NCBI GenBank assembly: GCA_012840905.1
Contig: DUVT01000090.1
Coordinates: 1-7,051 of the forward strand
Source: Acholeplasmataceae bacterium
Lineage (GTDB): Bacteria > Bacillota_I > Bacilli_A > ML615J-28 > CAG-698
Direction: 5' to 3'
DNA: 7,051 nt
Made by a program: the position numbers and the translations under genes. Of the stretch, positions 5,098-7,051 are shown one piece after another (the first letter of the stretch is position 1; every line of letters begins with the position of its first letter). A model generated the notes under the pieces. It was not told the origin of the DNA. It saw only the letters and a program-made list of their open reading frames with translations, and ran no database searches.

Positions 5098-6836
5098 CAC
5101 TGCACTAATTTTAATATTTCTTCAATTTGTTCTTCTTTTAATTTCATTTCCAAAAGTTTATCTTCAAAAGTTTGAAAATTTGAGTCTTTAAGCGCCATCA
5201 AAATTTGTTTCTTGCGAACTTTTCCAATTCCTTTAATCTCATCTAGTTTAGATGCAAAAGTATTCTTAGAATGAGTAAGATGATGGAATGTAATTGCAAA
5301 TCTGTGAACTTCATCTTGTAAGTTTTCCAAGAAGAAGAATAGATTCGAATTTTTATCAATTGAGATCTCTTTATCATTATAGAATAAATAACTAGTTTTA
5401 TGCTTATTATCTTTACCAAGGCCTAAAACAGGAATTGAAAGTTCTAACTCTTCTAAAGCTTTTAAGGCAGCATTAACTTGAATCTTACCACCATCAACAA
5501 CAATTAAATTTGGCAATTTAGATTTACTAGACTTTAGTCTAGAATATCTTCTTGTAATTACTTCATACATTGATTGGTAATCATTGCTACCTTCAACAGT
5601 TTTAATCTTATACTTGCGATAGTTTTTCTTAGCAGGAACACCATCTATGAAATTTACCATCGCACTTACGCTACTCTTACCTTGAATATTTGAGTTATCA
5701 AATGCTTCAATACTATGCGGCGTAGGTATACCTAATAGTTTACCTAACTCAATAACAGCACCAAGTGTTTTATCATATTTAAGTTTTTCATTTTGTTTTA
5801 AAACATTTAGTTTAATCTTTGCATTTTCATAAACTAAATTAATATAATCTTTCTTCTTACCAATTTTTGGAATACTAATATTTTTAGTTAAACTTGGTTC
5901 AATTAAAGATAAGTCTATTTCTGGGACTAATATTTCCTTTGGGATTGGATTATTTTTAATTAAGTAAAATTGTGCAATGAAATTTGCAAACATTTCTTCT
6001 GGAGAGTCGATTAGTTCAAATAAGTAGCCATTTCGCTCAACAGTTTTCCTACCCCTAATATGGAATACTTGAATACTGATATAATCATCTTCAACATAAT
6101 ATGCAAAGACATCCGTATCTGCAATATCGAGTTCCATTTTTTGTTTTATTGCAATTGTATTAAGATCTGCAATTAAATTGCGATACTCAATTGCTTTTTC
6201 AAACTTCATTTCCTCGCTTGCTTTATACATCTTTTCTTCAAGCTGTTTTTGCAATCCTTTTACATTTCCACTTAAGAAGCTATGGATTTCTGCAATAATT
6301 TCAGCATAAGTCTCTTCACTCACCTCATTAATACATGGACCAAGACATTGTCCGATGTGATAGTATAAGCAAGGTTTTTTCGGAAGAACGCGACATTTTC
6401 TTAATGGGTAAATACGATTTAAAAAATCAACCACTTCTTTTGCAGCATAACTATTTGGATATGGACCATAGTATTTACCCGGTTGTGATAAGTCTCTTGT
6501 ATAATAGAGACGGGGATGTCTTTCTTCAGAAATGCAAATATATGGGTATTGCTTATCATCAGTTAGCATTATATTGTATTTCGGATTATGTTTTTTAATT
6601 AAATTTATCTCAAGAATAAATGCTTCAGTTTCACTTGAAGTTACTATAAAATCAAAATCAACAATATTGCTAACTAATTTAGTAGTCTTGGCATCGTGAG
6701 TCCCTCTAAAATAGGAACGCACACGATTAGCAAGATTTTTAGCTTTACCTACATATATGATTTCTTTATTTTCGTCGTACATTAAATAACAACCAGGTTT
6801 TTTAGGTAATGTTTTAAGTTTATTTTCTAAAGTCAT
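5097..6836 (-). CDS. uvrC: Excinuclease ABC subunit C
   Basis: UvrC makes both cuts around a DNA lesion after UvrA and UvrB have found it (nucleotide excision repair, cytoplasm). The 579 residues have the full domain order. The GIY-YIG nuclease for the 3' cut is at about 11-90 (GCY 15-17, YVG 28-30, R40, glutamate in LEINL near 76). A cysteine cluster follows: C148, C156, C164, C168. The UVR segment that contacts UvrB is at about 195-228. The RNase H-like nuclease for the 5' cut has its triad at D380 (EAFDNSN), D448 (VVDGGK) and H511 (HRFA). A helix-hairpin-helix region begins near 533 (IKGIGKVRKKQI). The length is slightly below the usual 590-610, with nothing missing. The ATG at 6836 has GAGGT 6 nt upstream (6847-6843). 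The gene follows rbfA by 35 nt, with a hairpin between them and no room for its own promoter, so it is probably co-transcribed with rbfA. Confidence 0.97.
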   Translation of the reverse strand: MTLENKLKTLPKKPGCYLMYDENKEIIYVGKAKNLANRVRSYFRGTHDAKTTKLVSNIVDFDFIVTSSETEAFILEINLIKKHNPKYNIMLTDDKQYPYICISEERHPRLYYTRDLSQPGKYYGPYPNSYAAKEVVDFLNRIYPLRKCRVLPKKPCLYYHIGQCLGPCINEVSEETYAEIIAEIHSFLSGNVKGLQKQLEEKMYKASEEMKFEKAIEYRNLIADLNTIAIKQKMELDIADTDVFAYYVEDDYISIQVFHIRGRKTVERNGYLFELIDSPEEMFANFIAQFYLIKNNPIPKEILVPEIDLSLIEPSLTKNISIPKIGKKKDYINLVYENAKIKLNVLKQNEKLKYDKTLGAVIELGKLLGIPTPHSIEAFDNSNIQGKSSVSAMVNFIDGVPAKKNYRKYKIKTVEGSNDYQSMYEVITRRYSRLKSSKSKLPNLIVVDGGKIQVNAALKALEELELSIPVLGLGKDNKHKTSYLFYNDKEISIDKNSNLFFFLENLQDEVHRFAITFHHLTHSKNTFASKLDEIKGIGKVRKKQILMALKDSNFQTFEDKLLEMKLKEEQIEEILKLVQ

Positions 6837-6847
6837 ATATTTACCTC

Positions 6848-6877
6848 AAATAAGCCATTTTGGTAAATGGCTTATTT
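6848..6877 (-). terminator. Perfect hairpin between rbfA and uvrC (partial terminator or attenuator)
   Basis: AAATAAGCCATTT and its complement (6848-6860 and 6865-6877) pair over 13 bp with a 4-nt loop. In the - strand transcript the 5' arm contains the rbfA stop codon, and the stem is followed directly by the uvrC ribosome binding site GAGGT. The U-rich part (TTATTT) is inside the 3' arm, with no further U-run. It may therefore be a weak terminator that reduces uvrC expression, or an mRNA stabiliser or processing site. Confidence 0.6.
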
Positions 6878-7051
6878 TTTTAAATTTTTTAAGATTTCCT
6901 CAATTCTTTCTCCGTGTTCTAAAGATTCATCATATTTAAATCTTAGCTCAGGAGTTTTCCTAATATCTAATCTCTTACTTAATGCACTTCTAATAAAGCC
7001 TTTTGCTTCAACAAAGTTTTTTGCAGTGGCTTGTTTTTGTTCTTCATTACC
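6872..7051 (-). CDS. rbfA: Ribosome-binding factor A (N-terminal part outside the window)
   Basis: Only the last 59 residues are present, entering at the right edge of the window. RbfA is a small single-domain KH-fold protein of about 115-120 residues that binds immature 30S subunits and helps mature the 5' end of 16S rRNA. The visible part carries the family's C-terminal half: GFIRSALSKRLDIRKTPEL (window residues 18-36), then FKYDESLEHGERIEEIL, the usual DxSxxxGxxIxxLL-like ending. The stop TAA (6874-6872) lies within the hairpin before uvrC. In Bacillus subtilis rbfA is in the nusA-infB operon; whether infB lies upstream here cannot be seen. No irregularity is seen in the visible part. Confidence 0.95.
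   Translation of the reverse strand, partial: GNEEQKQATAKNFVEAKGFIRSALSKRLDIRKTPELRFKYDESLEHGERIEEILKNLKK

Noticed and set aside
5044..5100. GTG start of the GerE-like gene overlapping the uvrC stop
   Set aside because: The extra 19 residues have no family similarity and the strong AGGAGG lies inside them, at correct spacing for ATG 5043.
6335..6598. 87-codon open frame antisense to uvrC
   Set aside because: It overlaps the conserved GIY-YIG-to-cysteine region of UvrC and resembles no known protein.
1..7051. Mollicute with TGA read as tryptophan
   Set aside because: The rlmA-like gene and uvrC end in TGA at the expected protein lengths, and the tryptophans checked are TGG.
1..7051. Defence island, mobile element or CRISPR array
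   Set aside because: All genes belong to chromosomal families, apart from one exonuclease domain of unknown type. No repeats, integrase, transposase or toxin-antitoxin pair is visible.

Overview
The window is AT-rich and densely coded. It reads as ordinary chromosome from a low-GC Gram-positive bacterium (Bacillota, in the broad Bacilli/Erysipelotrichia range). TGA is used as a stop (the rlmA-like gene and uvrC both end in TGA) and tryptophan is TGG where it occurs, so this is the standard bacterial code, not the Mycoplasma code. Family content agrees: a type 2 peptide deformylase with EGCLSVDR, an RNase J1-type nuclease and a GerE-like HTH protein. No tRNA, rRNA, CRISPR array, insertion sequence, integrase or phage gene is visible.

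Left part (1-3110). The 3' part of a peptide deformylase gene (+) is followed by a hairpin terminator shared with a convergent HAD-family Cof-type phosphatase gene (-). A divergent intergenic region of about 125 bp then holds one promoter for the phosphatase and one for rnjA (RNase J1, +). From memory, this trio matches the ykrB (defB) / ykrA / ykqC (rnjA) neighbourhood of Bacillus subtilis, but there is no room here for rpoY, which precedes rnjA there. The rnjA gene ends in a strong intrinsic terminator.

Middle (3111-3951). An RlmA-family 23S rRNA guanine-N1 methyltransferase gene (+) has its own possible extended -10 promoter immediately after the rnjA terminator. It ends in a long hairpin that serves as a bidirectional terminator with the convergent exonuclease gene.

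Right part (3950-7051, all - strand). In transcription order: rbfA (C-terminal 59 residues only), uvrC, a 70-residue GerE/LuxR-type HTH protein, and a DEDDh exonuclease with an unassigned basic N-terminal domain. Gaps are short (35, 53 and 20 nt) and each gene except the truncated rbfA has a clear ribosome binding site, so this looks like one operon. A perfect 13-bp hairpin sits between the rbfA stop and the uvrC ribosome binding site. A sequence fitting the sigma-K consensus sits in front of the GerE-like gene.

Functionally the window combines protein maturation (deformylase), RNA decay (RNase J), ribosome modification and assembly (RlmA, RbfA) and DNA repair (UvrC). I do not see a new defence or mobile system. 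The least explained items are the exonuclease N-terminal domain, the GerE-like regulator with its candidate sporulation promoter, the hairpin before uvrC and the apparently leaderless phosphatase gene.
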